Below are positions 1 through 12,239 of a DNA stretch of 64,000 bases, piece after piece. The DNA comes from Poa pratensis. Its lineage: Eukaryota > Streptophyta > Magnoliopsida > Poales > Poaceae. The DNA lies in NCBI GenBank assembly GCA_947311845.1, contig CAMZMU010000040.1, forward strand, positions 53,473,975 to 53,537,974, in the 5' to 3' direction. The number at the start of each line of letters is the position of its first letter. The first letter of the stretch is position 1. A program made the translations under genes and the position numbers. The notes beneath the pieces were generated by a model that was not told where the DNA came from, ran no database searches, and saw only the letters and a program-made list of their open reading frames with translations.

Positions 1-3000
1 GTGTTAATGCTACTGTCATCATCCCCATAAGTGTGAAGTACGTGTAGCTTAGCACCATGTAAAGGAGAAACCAAAAGAACTTGCCGGCAGTCATCTGGAA
101 CCCAATCATTGGGCATACGATTGCTGCGGACATTAACACTTGGACAAGCATATAAGGTAGTTCAATTGTCACCTGCAAACAAAAATCTAACGTTGGAGTT
201 GAGAAAAAAGAATGCTAGTTCTTCCAGCTAATTATTTTACTTATTCTATAGCAGATTGGGAAATGCAATATTACCTGAGCTATGGTGTAGGCCAAGGTAG
301 AGTATGTGCCTGCTGCCTTTTCTCGGTAGAGAACAACCCTCTCCATTGCCACAACTGGTTGTATGATGCAACAGTTATTGAAGCCCAAAAACAGTGCTAC
401 TCCATATGCGAGTCCTAATATGTTGAATATATCTTGTTGTTCTTTTCTGTTACACATGAAAAACCAAGTTATGATAAATTTTCATGAAAGAAAATCGTTA
501 GTTTGTTGTATTCCTACTTACATGGTTGATCCAGTTTGCCAGAACACAATTCCTAACATAACTGCTAGAGCAAACGTGCTTAGGAACCGTACAACATTGT
601 GTTCTGGGTTTTTCCAATATGCACATCTTTGTTTCCACAGGCAAGCCATGCATTGCGCCCGGAAGTTTTGCCAGTATGGAAGATGTAGATCCTCTGTGTT
701 TGGCGATGGTTCTCCAAGCTCACCAAGTAGCATCATGTTTCTCTATATAAACAAGGTAAATTTTCATTACGTTTTTTATTATTCAATCCAGTTTTACATG
801 ATAACGTTGCGCTTGCCTGTATAGGGAGGAGCTTCGGTAAATTTGTGCGTAGTCCACTCCAATCTCATGTTCTGTTGTGTGTGAACTGATATCCAACATC
901 CATGCTGCTGGATTTTGTCCCTCTTTCATTCTTGGAACACCAGGTATAGCCTGACAAAGCTATTTTAATATTTTCCTCTCCATCTTGTAAAAATACATTC
1001 AGAATCCGCCAATATTACCTCAAAATACTTTATCATGTTGCTAGAAAGTGGACCTAGTGAACCACTATATATGATCTGGCCGCCTCTTTTCATAAGTAGA
1101 AGCTGCAATTAGTCAACTGAATTAATGTTTAGCAAGGTAACATGTGCCTATCACTAGTAACATACAGAAGGAAAATGTGAGGGCCAACTGCATTTGATGC
1201 TTCAGTTTGGTAAAAAAAACATGCTAGTTTTTGTTCAATGAAAATGAAATGGCCATACTCTTTGATTTATAGTGTTTTTTCCCAAACAGGGCCATGCCAT
1301 TTCTTTGTTGCTTGTTCGGGTAGACTTTTGCTTGCCTATTTAAAGTCCACATACCTCATCAAAAGATTCGAATATCTCAATGTTTGGCTGATGAATTGTG
1401 CAGACAACAGTTCGTCCAGTATCCACTGTCTTTCTCACCGTCCTCATGACAATTGCTGCAGCTCGGGCATCCAGGCCAGTAGTTGGCTCATCCATAAATA
1501 TAATGGAAGGACTGGCTACCAACTCCACAGCTATCGTTAGCCTTTTCCGCTGCCCCGCTGATAGGCCGGTTGCTCCTGCCAGACCCACCATGGCATTCTT
1601 CAATTCAGTTAACTCAACTAGGCCCATGACTTCGTCTATAAACATCTGAAAAGAAATATTGTGAGATCTTATTAGATATTACCATCTTCCAAACGATGAT
1701 AAAGACTGCAAGAGGTCAATGCACATACATCTCTTTGGCGTGATTCGGTGTTTGAAGGCAGGCGAAGCCATGCACAGAATTGAAGTGACTCATACACAGT
1801 GAGGTTAGGGGAGTGAATGTCACTCTGTTCACAGTAGCCTGAGATCCTTGAGAATGTATCCTGCTTTTTTGGGTATCCTGCTATCCTAATAGTACCTTCA
1901 ATATATCCTCCAGTTTTTCTTCCAGCCAAAACATCCAGCAAAGTTGTCTTTCCAGCACCAGTGATCCCCATCAGACCTGTCAGTACACCTGGTCTGAAAG
2001 CACCACTCACATCTTGCAACAACTGAAGCTTTTTTGACGTTACTCCATGCTTCATCATCTCCTGTAGTGGAAGGTGTACATAGTTTAATTTACTAGAAGA
2101 GATGCATCTATTTAATGACGTGTTGTGTGCTCAAGGAGTTATCTCACCTTGGGCATGTCGACAAAATAGTTGATATGATCAAATACAAGGGAAAGAGGCT
2201 GAAATGGCAAGACAAAATCAGTAGTTGCTTTGCCGATTCCAACTTTCTCGTTCATGTGCCCTGTCATTGTAGTCTTTGTGGCACCGTTACTAACTTCATG
2301 CTTGTGTGGTGCTGCAAATGAAAAGTAAATATGATATAAATGACAGTATTCATGTTTGAACACACGTTTTTTTATGGCTTGGCATACATACAGTTCATGA
2401 ACTCCAGTGCAAATATACTGAGGATATTGAAGATCAGCGAGAATCCAGATAAAACAATAACACAGATCCAATACCAATGCCACTCTGTGAGCAACCCTCT
2501 GATCCTAAGGATGGCTTCACCAACGGTATTAGCATTCGTGTAATGAAATTCCTATAAGCATCCGCATCATCAGTTCACAACTAGGCAATATACAATTGAT
2601 CCAGAATATTAGTCAGTTGAAATGATTGCTTACTGTAGCCCATCTTTCATCGAGGAATTCATTTAGGGAGAGTGCATTTTGTGCGTAGGTTAATGGCGAT
2701 ATCCAATATCCCCAGCGCAACCATGGTTGGAGATCATCTGTTTCGATGTAGACAACGGGTGAGCCTCAGACTCATAAGGTCATAAAACATGTCATATATA
2801 TTTTGTTATACTGAGCTAAATCATCTAACCTTTTGAAATGACGACGCCTCCAAATATGAAGATTGCTACAAGGGTTGCAGTGCTTAGCACTTTGGCCATT
2901 AGTGGCGTCCTTGCTACTGCTGCTATTAAACGACACATGCCCATTGACATTTGATGCAACACAAAAAGTACCAAGTAGTGCTTCATGAATCTGCAAGAAG

Positions 3001-4387
3001 TAAGACAACTCTTTTCTAATACTCCAACTTATTTAAACTAGTGTGGTCACTAGATATTGAACTGACCAAGAGGAGTACCTGATAAAGGAAGGTGCATAAC
3101 CAATCACATAGTATTAAGATGGTCCAAATACCAGTCTGTAAAAGTGATATCGGGACACTGATAAGGAAAACTGGAATAATGAGTGCCCATCCTGGCAATG
3201 CTAGCAACTCCCTTTGCTTGTAGAAAGTGGGAAGCCGCTTTACTATCATTGTAAGTTCACTCATGCCATTGAAGTTTACTACCATAACAGACATAAAGAT
3301 TGCTCCTATGTATTTATTGGCATCAAGTACAGATGTGTGCTTCATACTTGTTCGAAGGAAAATGGTTGATATCACCAAAGCAAGGATAGTTATCTGTACG
3401 GTCGTGAATATATACAGTGGGAGTTTCTTTGCAGAAGCAGTACTTCCCTTGAAAAGCATGCCTTGACAATATTCCATCTGGACAGACCTGAACTAGCTTT
3501 TACCGCCTCACTCTTTACTTTATTATTTCGCACACGTACATTCTCTTCTGCAAGTCGAGGGAGATAGGACGAACGGAAGGATTCTGCAAACTTTTCAATA
3601 GGACAGTATTGATACATGTTCTTATCACCAATCCAATATTGCTTTTGGTCCATCACCGATGTCACCTGGCCAAATGGAGATTTTTTTTTATCATTTGTTA
3701 TGTTAACATTTATTATGCAAAAGTAATTTTACATAACAATGAATTTGTGGATGGAGTTGTGACTCATCTAGTTAGTTACTAGTTAGTAATTCTGACAATA
3801 ATTTGTTAAGGATAATTGATTTTCATTACTAGTATCCTATTTTATTTAATAGCTTTATTACACGTGACAATGAAGTACCTCTTGAAGGAAATCTGCTACA
3901 TTCTTCCTGCTAGGGCATCTGAACCCCATAATTTCAAAGAAATCGGTAGCATTTTCTCGAGGACCATGATATACAATTTGCCCCTCGCATAAGAGGATTA
4001 TGTCGTCAAATAACTCCAATGTCTCGGGAGGCGGTTGCAGCAAGGAAATAACCACTGTGAGATCCATCAAATGACTCATTTCCTGGAGGAACTTTATGAT
4101 CTCATATGTGGTGGAGCTATCTAGACCTGTTGATATATCGTCCATAAAGAAGCATCTTGCTAGACCAACTAGCATCTCACCTGCATTAAGAATTTCGTCA
4201 TAAAATACGATAACTTCGATGAATTGACAAAAACTAAATTTAAATATAATGTCAACATATTATTAGTTGTTAAACTTGGCACAATAAAGCATGGAGAACT
4301 TGCGTTAACATATTCAGGGATGGTCTGTCTTAGTATAATAAATATCAAGTGCGACGCTCAAACAAAGTGTGAACTTGATAGTGAATG

Positions 4388-4499
4388 CAGTGGCGGAGGC
4401 AGGATTAGTTAAATTAGGATGTTGAGGGGGCCGGCTTAAGCAAAACGATTAAAAATTGCACTGTTCATGTGCTAAATAAGAACGTATCCATGGTGTTGT

Positions 4500-4534
<35 letters not shown>

Positions 4535-4569
4535 GCAGGGCACCTGCTGGCCCCCTGCCTTCCGCCCTG
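4388..4569. mobile_element. hAT-type MITE in a PDR intron
   Basis: An 8-bp direct repeat AGTGAATG (4380-4387 and 4570-4577) flanks a 182-bp element. Its ends are near-inverted repeats: CAGTGGCGGAGGCAGG on the left and, on the reverse strand of the right end, CAGGGCGGAAGGCAGG. An 8-bp TSD with CAG-type ends is the hAT hallmark. There is no coding capacity, so it is non-autonomous. It sits between the PDR exons 4920-4831 and 4180-3879. Confidence 0.85.
4500..4531. repeat. Poly-G tract (32 G)
   Basis: An uninterrupted run of 32 G inside the hAT MITE. Such a tract is prone to length change and sequencing error and can form G-quadruplex structure on the plus strand. Confidence 0.95.
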
Positions 4570-6685
4570 AGTGAATGCACTTTTTCTTAAGAATGATACA
4601 GATTAACACCTCACTATTGTTACCAACCATTTTGTTGTTTTGTCACTCCAGAATCTTTAGTTGGTGCAGTAACAAGATTTTTTTGTTTTATGGATTAGTA
4701 TTTTATGTAATAAGGATGTCCTTGCGGTAGTAAAAAATATTTATTTTGTGTATTATGACATGCAAAATTGATTACTTTGGAAAACGTGAAGTGAGAACAG
4801 AAACATGTACTAGAAGGTATTAAAGCTTACCAATTGTGACTCTTTTCTTTTGTCCTCCTGATATGCCTCTTCTCATCTCATCCCCAAAAGGGTATCGGCA
4901 CACTCGGACAAACCAAGTATCTGTATTCACATATTTTTTGTGATTTTAATATCAAGACATGTGATAAATTGAAAAGTCACAAAGTTACCTTGATAATGTA
5001 GTTTGTTGTAAGTTTGCTTCCTTCTCCAAAGGTGTCTGCCTGCAGATAACATATTTAATAAAAATAGAATCTGCTTTATCACTAATGGAGGATACACACC
5101 TTAAATATTGAATCAAGATCTTGTTCCACTTTGTAGTTGACACCATGTTTTCTAACTATAGCTTGTCTCAGCGCCTCTAAAGTGGTCATTCCAAACAGGA
5201 ACTTGTATTAGTATTTATGTCACAAGAAAATAGAAACTCTGTAAAAAGCAGGGCCAATGAGTTTAATACAACAATAAACAGTAGAAACATACAATATCTT
5301 TCTGGGTGCTTTTTTTTAGTTACGGTTTCTGGATTTCATTACAAATTAGATCATTAATGCACACATAACTTAAGCTATATAACCATATTTAAAAACACAC
5401 CCCATTTCAATGTAAAAAAGGTGCCTTACCAAATTCCCTATCGGTTCCCAACATCTTAGAACAGAAGTCAATTGTTTCTCTGACTGTCATCTCAGCATGG
5501 TGAAGATCATACTGGCTAATGTATGCATGCTGGTATTGAGGTGTTGAGGGGTTCACTTCTTCTCCATTGTACATGACCTTTCCTTTGAGCTATTAAGAGT
5601 TGTTACATCAACATAAATGCAATTAGTGTTTTGTTATTAGCAAGTGTTTTTGTTGGCAAGCAGATAACTAAATCTACCTTCAGTGAAGGATCCAACTTTC
5701 CTGCCAGTGCTTTTAAAAATGTTGTTTTTCCAGAACCAGGTGCCCCTAGAAGAAGTGTCATCCTGATTCATAATGGGGTCATAATTTTCATTATATTAAT
5801 GAATGATGAACTTTTAACGGTTGCCCTTTAGGAGCTAGCATCTGTTCCAACTGAACATTTGATCCGAGATAAACAGGGTAAAAAATTCCACTATTGGTTT
5901 ATTATAAATTAGGCACATATGCTTACCTTGATGGTTGGAAAGTCCCGCTTGCTGCTTTTATGATTTTGATGGGTCTTTTTGTTGTAGTACACATGCGTGA
6001 ATATGCTGCCAATTCCTGCAGAACAAAATTTAGAACGTTGGTTTGGAATGTGGCTTGCTCACTAATATGTGTATTGAAGAAAACAACTGCATCTAAACAT
6101 GCATACTCCAGAGAATGTTAAATTGCATAAGAACATGAATTGTAGTTTTGGTTTTGGAATGTGAGTTCAATGGTATAAGTTTTGTGGCACATATCTTTGT
6201 GCGTTTGTAGGTCGGGTTTGCTCTCTCCTACGGATGTTTCCTCTGGTGCACGGTGGTCGGCCTTCGCTTCTTGCTTCTTGGTGCGGTGAGTATCTCGCTT
6301 CCTTCTTCATGTGAGCTTGTGAGTTTTTCGCTTCTTTTTCTTGCATTTGTTTCGACATCCGCTGCTTCCTCCCTTCTCGGCGCACTTCGTTTTGCTAACT
6401 TGTTATTCTTTCTGTGTTAATTGTAAGGTTCTCTTTTCCTTTCCCGTTTCCCGTTTCGTTTTGTTTCTCTTTTCCTCGCAGCTCCTTCCGCTAATTGCAG
6501 AGTCTGCAGTTGTACTCTCCTCCCTTGTTTCAATGATAAGTTGTGCCAGCAGCCTTTTCGTCATGTTCTTCCGCCTGGACTTCATCTTATCCTTGCTGAA
6601 TTGTGTATGATAATAGGAGACATGTAACCTCCACGGCAAAGTCCTAGTGCACAGGTTTTGCCACCAGATTACAGGCTGCCGAAGC

Positions 6686-6902
6686 AGCGGAAGATCAGCT
6701 ATATCGGTCTTGCCATGCCGTCCGAATTAATGTTAGCTGACTGATTGAAATCGAATTAATGCTGGTCATGCCGTCATGGGCAATAGGCTGTTGCGCTAAT
6801 TAATGTTAGACGGAAGATCAGCTATGGAGTATCGGTCTTGCCATGACGTCCGAATTAATGCTGGTCATGGGCAATAGGCTGTTGCGCTAATTAATGTTAG
6901 AC
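6686..6902. repeat. Imperfect tandem duplication, roughly 90-125 bp unit
   Basis: The text beginning CGGAAGATCAGCTAT and ending GCTAATTAATGTTAGA occurs twice in succession. The first copy (about 6686-6810) carries an internal partial repeat of the 'cgaattaatg' segment; the second is about 6811-6902. It lies in the long intron between PDR exons 7714-7594 and 6015-5927. Confidence 0.8.
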
Positions 6903-7291
6903 ATTCGGTAGGTACAGTTTCAGGCTCACTGATATTTCTTTTTAGGGAATTTCAGGCTCACACTGATTGGCTGAAGAATGGGTTGGGAAAATCCCTCAGC
7001 CACTTCTCATGTGACTTGGTCGATGTGCTAGCGGCAATTTACCAAAAAAAAGTTAAGTTTGTGACGATGGTGTTTTAATGTGGCATTTTATTAAGTAGGC
7101 TGAATTTTTTTTCTTTACTTCTCGTGGCTGCCGAAGCCTGATACTACTTAGAAATCCCCTAACCTATCGATTTTTTCTTTCCCGGCCTGATACATTTTCA
7201 ATTATGTTTTTCTCAACTGTGTATTTGTAATAAATTTGAGCTATACGGATAACACATCTGTCTATGCAGTCCTGATGCAGTGATTAGTGAA

Positions 7292-7437
7292 AGCTTCTCT
7301 ATACTTAAATATAGGATGTTTTAGACTTTTCTAGATTTGTATGTATACACGTTTTAGTGTGCTTGTCCACTCATTTCAGTCCGTATGTAATTTATAGTGA
7401 AATAGTTACGACATCTTATATTTTGATACGGAGGGAG
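7292..7437. mobile_element. Degenerate Stowaway (Tc1/mariner) MITE
   Basis: The right end ATACGGAGGGAG is followed by TA (7438-7439) and is the classic Stowaway terminus. The left end is decayed but still pairs as a long inverted repeat (ATATAGGATGTTTTAGAC against the reverse complement of the right arm). It lies in the same long PDR intron. Confidence 0.55.
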
Positions 7438-8457
7438 TAGATCATACATCATAGGGAGTATTATTTTTTCAAATGGATGAATGGGTGAGCTGGATTATAT
7501 ATGAACGTGTTACGCGATAAGCCTCATCATGGAAATAATTTCATAGTGGCTGTTTTCCATTCGCTAGTAAATTATTCCATATTTGCCGCGTACCTGGGCA
7601 GCGTTGACGGCGTAGTTGAGGAGGGTCGGCAGTGTCCTGTGGTTGTCGCGCACATCGGCCTCCACGGCGAGCTCCTCGAACCGCACCTCCACCTTCGCTG
7701 CCGCTACTCCCAGACTATATGAAAACGTGATAAAAATGTTGATATGCTATCGAGATTTGTCATGAAGATTCCACCTACTTCTATCTATTCATGATGATTG
7801 CCTTTTAAATTAGTAACCAGGCGTAAAGCCTTTCGTCTTACAGATAAACATCCTAGAGCTAATCACCATCAAATCCAGCTCAGTCGTGCACTCCCGAATC
7901 CTTAATTCCTGATTCGTTGATGGAAGATCATGAATTTGTAAAATATTAGTGATTAGCTGAAGACTTTTATGCATATGCTTGGCTACTCTGCCTACGGGCT
8001 GCAGCCAAGGCCGCGCTCCTCCTCTGCGGACTCTGCGTCAAGAACGCGTGCTGGTGCAGAGTGCAGACACGGAGCGGCAGGCAACGGCGATCACCATGGC
8101 GGTCACCGTGAGATCTAACTATGCCATCTCAGACTCCGGTGAGTATCTCCAGCCCTAACACCCACGACCAAACCCCAAATATGAAAACTTCGTAATGTAT
8201 GTTTCTACCTTTCCTTCTCTCGCGGAGCATCCGGAGGAAGTGGCGGTTGTCGTCGCGGGTGAGCAGCGACGGTGGCGACGCGAGCCTCTCCGATGCCATT
8301 GTTGGTGGCTGCTCCGCCTCCTGTCTGTGCTCCATCCTAGACGCCAGCGCGCGATCGACGGCGATAGCAGCGACGTACAGCACGCTACTAAGTTAGGCTA
8401 TGCGGGTGGTGGCCGGTTGGGCTAGACGGTGCATGAGTAGGAATGCACGAGCAAGGA

Positions 8458-8607
8458 TATTACTCAATATATTAAGGCAATGCACTTTGCCGGCCTGAGA
8501 GGCCTCCGGCAACTGTAGCTTCTACGCAGTCTACTTATTATTACTCAATATATTAAGGCAATGCACTTTGCCGACCTGAGATGCCTCCAGCCACTGTAGC
8601 TTCTACA
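8458..8607. repeat. 82-bp period tandem duplication
   Basis: Two copies (about 8458-8525 and 8540-8607) of a segment containing CAATATATTAAGGCAATG and ending in ACTGTAGCTTCTAC. Just downstream (8598-8655) the motifs CTACAGTG and CACTGTAG recur in both orientations. This may be the terminus of a transposon, but I could not define its ends. Confidence 0.65.
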
Positions 8608-8659
8608 GTGTTAGCTACAGTGGTGTACTGTTGTACACTGTAGCAGTCTACAGTGATTC

Positions 8660-9235
8660 AATCCGAGCCATCAAACAGCGATCTAACGGCTCGCAGGACA
8701 TGCCCGCGACACATTTCCAGAAACGCCCCTCACAAATCCAGCGTCTGCTCCGCGATCCACGCCATTACGAGGAGATAGACCTGTTTGCAAATGGTGGAAA
8801 ACTCAGGGACCTACCTACAAAACCGTCCACACTTCCCCCTCTCCTTCCTTATCTCTCTCGCGCGACCGCGCCGTCGCCGGCGCCGCCGACGCGCCGCCCC
8901 GCCACACCACACTTCCCTGCTCAAATCGACGGGCACGAAGAGGTTCGCCGTCGCCTCCTCTCTCCCCTCTCCGAAGGCCGCGTGCTGTGCCGGCCGAGCG
9001 GGGCCGGAATCGCCGGCGCCGTGGCCTTCCTCCCGCCGCCGCGCCTGCACTCCGCCGGCCGCGCTCCGGCGGCCTAGATGCACCGAGCCGCCGCTCCCGA
9101 CCACCCCGCCTCCGCGCGCCTCCGATGCGCGCAGGAACGCGTCCTACCTCGCGTTGCCGCGGCGCCGTTGTGCTCGGTCCGCTCGCTGTGCCATTGCTGA
9201 CATCGCTATGACGTCAGCGTGGGACCAGCATGTCA
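8660..9235. other. GC-rich, coding-like but unassigned sequence
   Basis: GC-rich block with several overlapping open frames of 70-220 codons rich in Pro, Arg and Ala. No frame shows a recognisable domain, and the composition alone explains the open frames. It sits between the 82-bp repeat and an A/T-rich array. A GC-rich 5' exon or promoter captured by a Mutator-like element is possible but unproven. Confidence 0.3.
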
Positions 9236-9239
9236 GTTT

Positions 9240-10510
9240 TTTCCCTCGAAAAAAATTCAGAAAATATAAAAGTCTGCCAAGTGGGCCCATATTCCCTAAA
9301 CAAAATCCAGAAAAAATAACAAAAATTTCAAAATCAACAACTACAAATCTACACATCGGAAAAAAATATATACATAAAAAAATCACAAAAAAAATTGCTG
9401 ACTATTTATGCTACATGATCAAAATTCAAAATAGAATATTTTAAAATTTGAATGTCTTTCAAATCTGAGCAATTTATAAGCGTTAAAATATTTCAAATCT
9501 AAATATCTTACCAAATAGAACAATTTTTAAAATCTGTACACCTTTTAAACACAGACTTTTCTTGAATTTCAGTAATTTACAGATCCAAACAATTTTTTAA
9601 TGTAGACACTTTCAAATTTAAATTTCCCCAACGCGCTATTTCTTCTTCTAACAACAGTTTAATCCGCTTACCATTTTCAAGCTACTGACCAGAGTTGAAA
9701 TCCAAACAACTAGACGTGGCATTCCCCCCGAAAAAGAATCTAAAAAAATATGCAGACAAATAATAAAAATACCGAAATCAACAACTTTAAACTCCATATA
9801 CCAGGGAAAAAAATATATCTATAACAAAATAACCACACACAAAAAAATTGATGCCTATTTATACCACATTCCAAATCTTAGCAATTTATAAACGTTAAAA
9901 TAATTCAAATCTGAAGAAAAAAAACTACCAATTAGAAGAATTTTTAAAATATGAACAATTTTTAAACACCAACTTCTTTTGAATTCCAATAATTTCCAGT
10001 TCCGGACAATTTTTAAATGTGCCCATTTCCAAATTTGAATTTTTTATTCAAACAGACCCATCCGACCAAATATAACCTGAATAACTAACCAAATAGAACA
10101 CTTTTTAGAAACTGAACAATTTTTCAAACATACATTTCTTTTGAATTTCAATATTCAAAAAAACAAACAATTTTTTAATATGGCCATTTCCATATTTAAA
10201 TTTTGTACTAAAATACGCCCATTCGAACAAATATGAAAAATACATGAAAACAGCCACAAATAAAAAATGCTAGCTATTTACGCCATAAGCTAAAATTTCA
10301 AGTTCAAACATTCCAAAATCTTAAATGTCTTCCGAGTCTGAGCAATTTACAAAAGTGAAAAAAAGATCAAAACTAAATAAACTCCAAATTCAACAAATTT
10401 TTAACATCCAAATAAAATTTTAAACGCAAATTTTTCTTTAATTTCACCGATCTTGAAATCCAAATAACTTCTAAACATGGACGTTTTAAAATTTCATTTT
10501 CACCACACGT
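9240..10510. repeat. A/T-rich degenerate short-period array
   Basis: About 1.25 kb built from diverged copies of 20-25 bp phrases such as GAACAATTTTTAAA and TTCAAATCTGA, with no long open frame. The same style occurs at 17390-18480 and 43000-44220. Such arrays in grasses often lie in long terminal regions of Mutator-like elements (inference); I could not delimit inverted termini here. Confidence 0.6.
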
Positions 10511-11995
10511 GTATTTGATCATTTAAATTGACCTAACATATTTGCAAGCAATGTAACTTAAATCCCTCTAATTATGTAGTAACATTTCAAAAAGGTGACA
10601 GTTTACAGGGATACGAATAGGATCATACTCATTGGTCACTTATTATGGATTGGAGGGAGTAGCAAACTTGGCTAGGTTGTGATCTTCATAACTGGAGCTT
10701 CTTGGTTCATGAGTGAAACCGCATTGTCGCAAAACACATTTTATGCGCTGAAATTCCCATAGGATTTGGGCCTCCAGTGATATCTCTAATATGCTTGACC
10801 ACATTCGTGCAGTCCGTAGCTATCACGCTATCAGCACCCGCCGAAAATTCAGATCTTCTGCCAGCTGACAGAATACTTTTGTAACACGTTGTATAACGTG
10901 AGTAGCACAGCTAGTTGACTAATTTGATCAGCATAGAATCTGTTCAAATCAATCCTGCGTGCTCTGATTGTGAATTGTGATACGGTAGCTGTGACCACTT
11001 TCAGCCTTTGTACTATACTACTTTTCTTTGTTGAGAAAGTACTATATACTACTCCCTCGCATCCGATTTAAGTGTGGCAACTTATACGTACAAGTTACCT
11101 CCTCAGTTGAAATCTCACAACATTTAAAATGGACCAGAGGAAGTAGTAATGTGTACGCGCTGTGACTGTGAGTCTTGACTAATATAATATACTTCTATAC
11201 AAACACATCATCAAACGGAACTAAATTACATATATCAAGAAAGGCAATCTCCTTTATGTGGCCCAAATGATTTCGTAAAGGAGATTAAGATTAAAAAAAA
11301 TATTACAAGAGAAAAAAAACGGAGTATGACCTTACTTTCTCCATCTCCTTCAACAGACATAATCCTACCTCACTTGCACATTAACATCATTTATAGAAAA
11401 ATGGTTTATGAACTCACTTGTCTTGTCCATATTTTAAATCCAACTACTAAGCAACTTTGTGTACTGCATTCACTCTCAACTTCTATAATTTTGCTCCTTG
11501 CACACACAAATACAACAATTAATAGAATTATTATGAATTAGCATACTATTGTCAGCAAAAATAAATAACATAGATGGCAAGAGGAAGAATACGAATTGTC
11601 GTGTTTTCATGCGAAGTGAGTGTAGAGAGATATGCGCGATTAGTTGCTTCCACCTCAGACGACTCCAAACGATATTAACAAATAAATTCACCTAGCTACC
11701 AACTAAAGACAACCATTAAAATTCTTATGTTGCTTGTAAAACCTTATGTGGATTAACAAATTGCGCTTAAAACTAATTGTGTTCACGGAATTAATAACCT
11801 AATTAGATCTAACAAGAAAATAGGGAATTGTCTGTAGTATGTAACCCACTACGCTTTTCCTAATCCTATTCGGCCGTGCTGAGTGAAAATTTGAGATCAC
11901 ACATGGAAACGATCAAATAAACTCATATATATCCTCTCTGCACGTGTAAGTGCTCATAGCATTACAGGCATGAGATAGATAGATACATACATATA
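10511..11995. other. Intergenic DNA with one Stowaway MITE; no gene seen
   Basis: No reading frame with recognisable domains. A Stowaway-like right end (GGAGGGAGTA near 10652) has no matching left partner. The only delimitable element is the MITE at 11052-11143. Confidence 0.5.
11052..11143. mobile_element. Short Stowaway-like MITE
   Basis: TA (11050-11051), then CTCCCTCGCATCCGATTTAA at the left end. The right end pairs with it imperfectly (ATTTAAAATGGACCAGAGGAAG read backwards) before TA (11144-11145). It is 92 bp with no coding capacity. Confidence 0.6.
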
Positions 11996-12048
11996 TATAG
12001 AGAGAGAGAGAGAGTGAGAGAGAGATAGAGAGATAGAGAGATAGAGAG
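11996..12048. repeat. GA/GATA microsatellite
   Basis: An ATATATA stretch runs into (GA)n interrupted by GATAGAGA units. It is a simple-sequence repeat, likely polymorphic. Confidence 0.9.
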
Positions 12049-12239
12049 TAAAATACTAGATAATGCCACAAAGTCTAATGTTGCATACTCGATCATAGCT
12101 CTACCTAGAACCAGATCAATTAATCAAACATAGATGAATAATAAGACAAAGCTAGATGAACAATTCATTGCGATCATCATCATGTTCAATTTTATATATA
12201 CTAAAACAAAGGTGAGGGAGATGGAATAATTGATTGAGA

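Larger units (their letters stand above)
1..8383 (-). pseudogene. Full-size ABCG/PDR-type ABC transporter, frameshifted, 3' end beyond window
   Basis: Plant pleiotropic-drug-resistance transporters are plasma-membrane pumps with the order NBD-TMD-NBD-TMD. Exons read on the minus strand: 8209-about 8380, 7714-7594, 6015-5927, 5762-5678, 5589-5430, 5176-5100, 5039-4989, 4920-4831, 4180-3879, 3665-3079, 2990-2830, 2737-2634, 2551-2392, 2311-2148, 2061-1729, 1645-1355, 1102-1019, 950-817, 742-522, 446-275 and 172-1. NBD1 shows Walker [10 protein letters not shown], signature ISGGQKKR and Walker [15 protein letters not shown], with Asp where Glu is usual. NBD2 shows GITGAGKTT, signature LSAGQRKR and [16 protein letters not shown]1 and TMD2 exons follow each NBD. 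Exon 3665-3079 lacks one base near 3437 and about two near 3110 relative to the expected frame; the first gives a stop near 3390. The end of exon 1 also seems one base short. Introns are GT-AG except one GC-AG at 816. Start codon uncertain. An assembly error is the alternative to a pseudogene. Confidence 0.88.

Noticed and set aside
8785..9444. 219-codon plus-strand frame
   Set aside because: Arg/Pro-rich in GC-rich DNA, then crosses into A/T-rich repeat; no domain, and several competing frames of similar length.
11990..12050. Possible miR156-like precursor near the GA repeat
   Set aside because: GAGAGAGTGAGAGAG is simple repeat; no mature sequence or hairpin partner is present.
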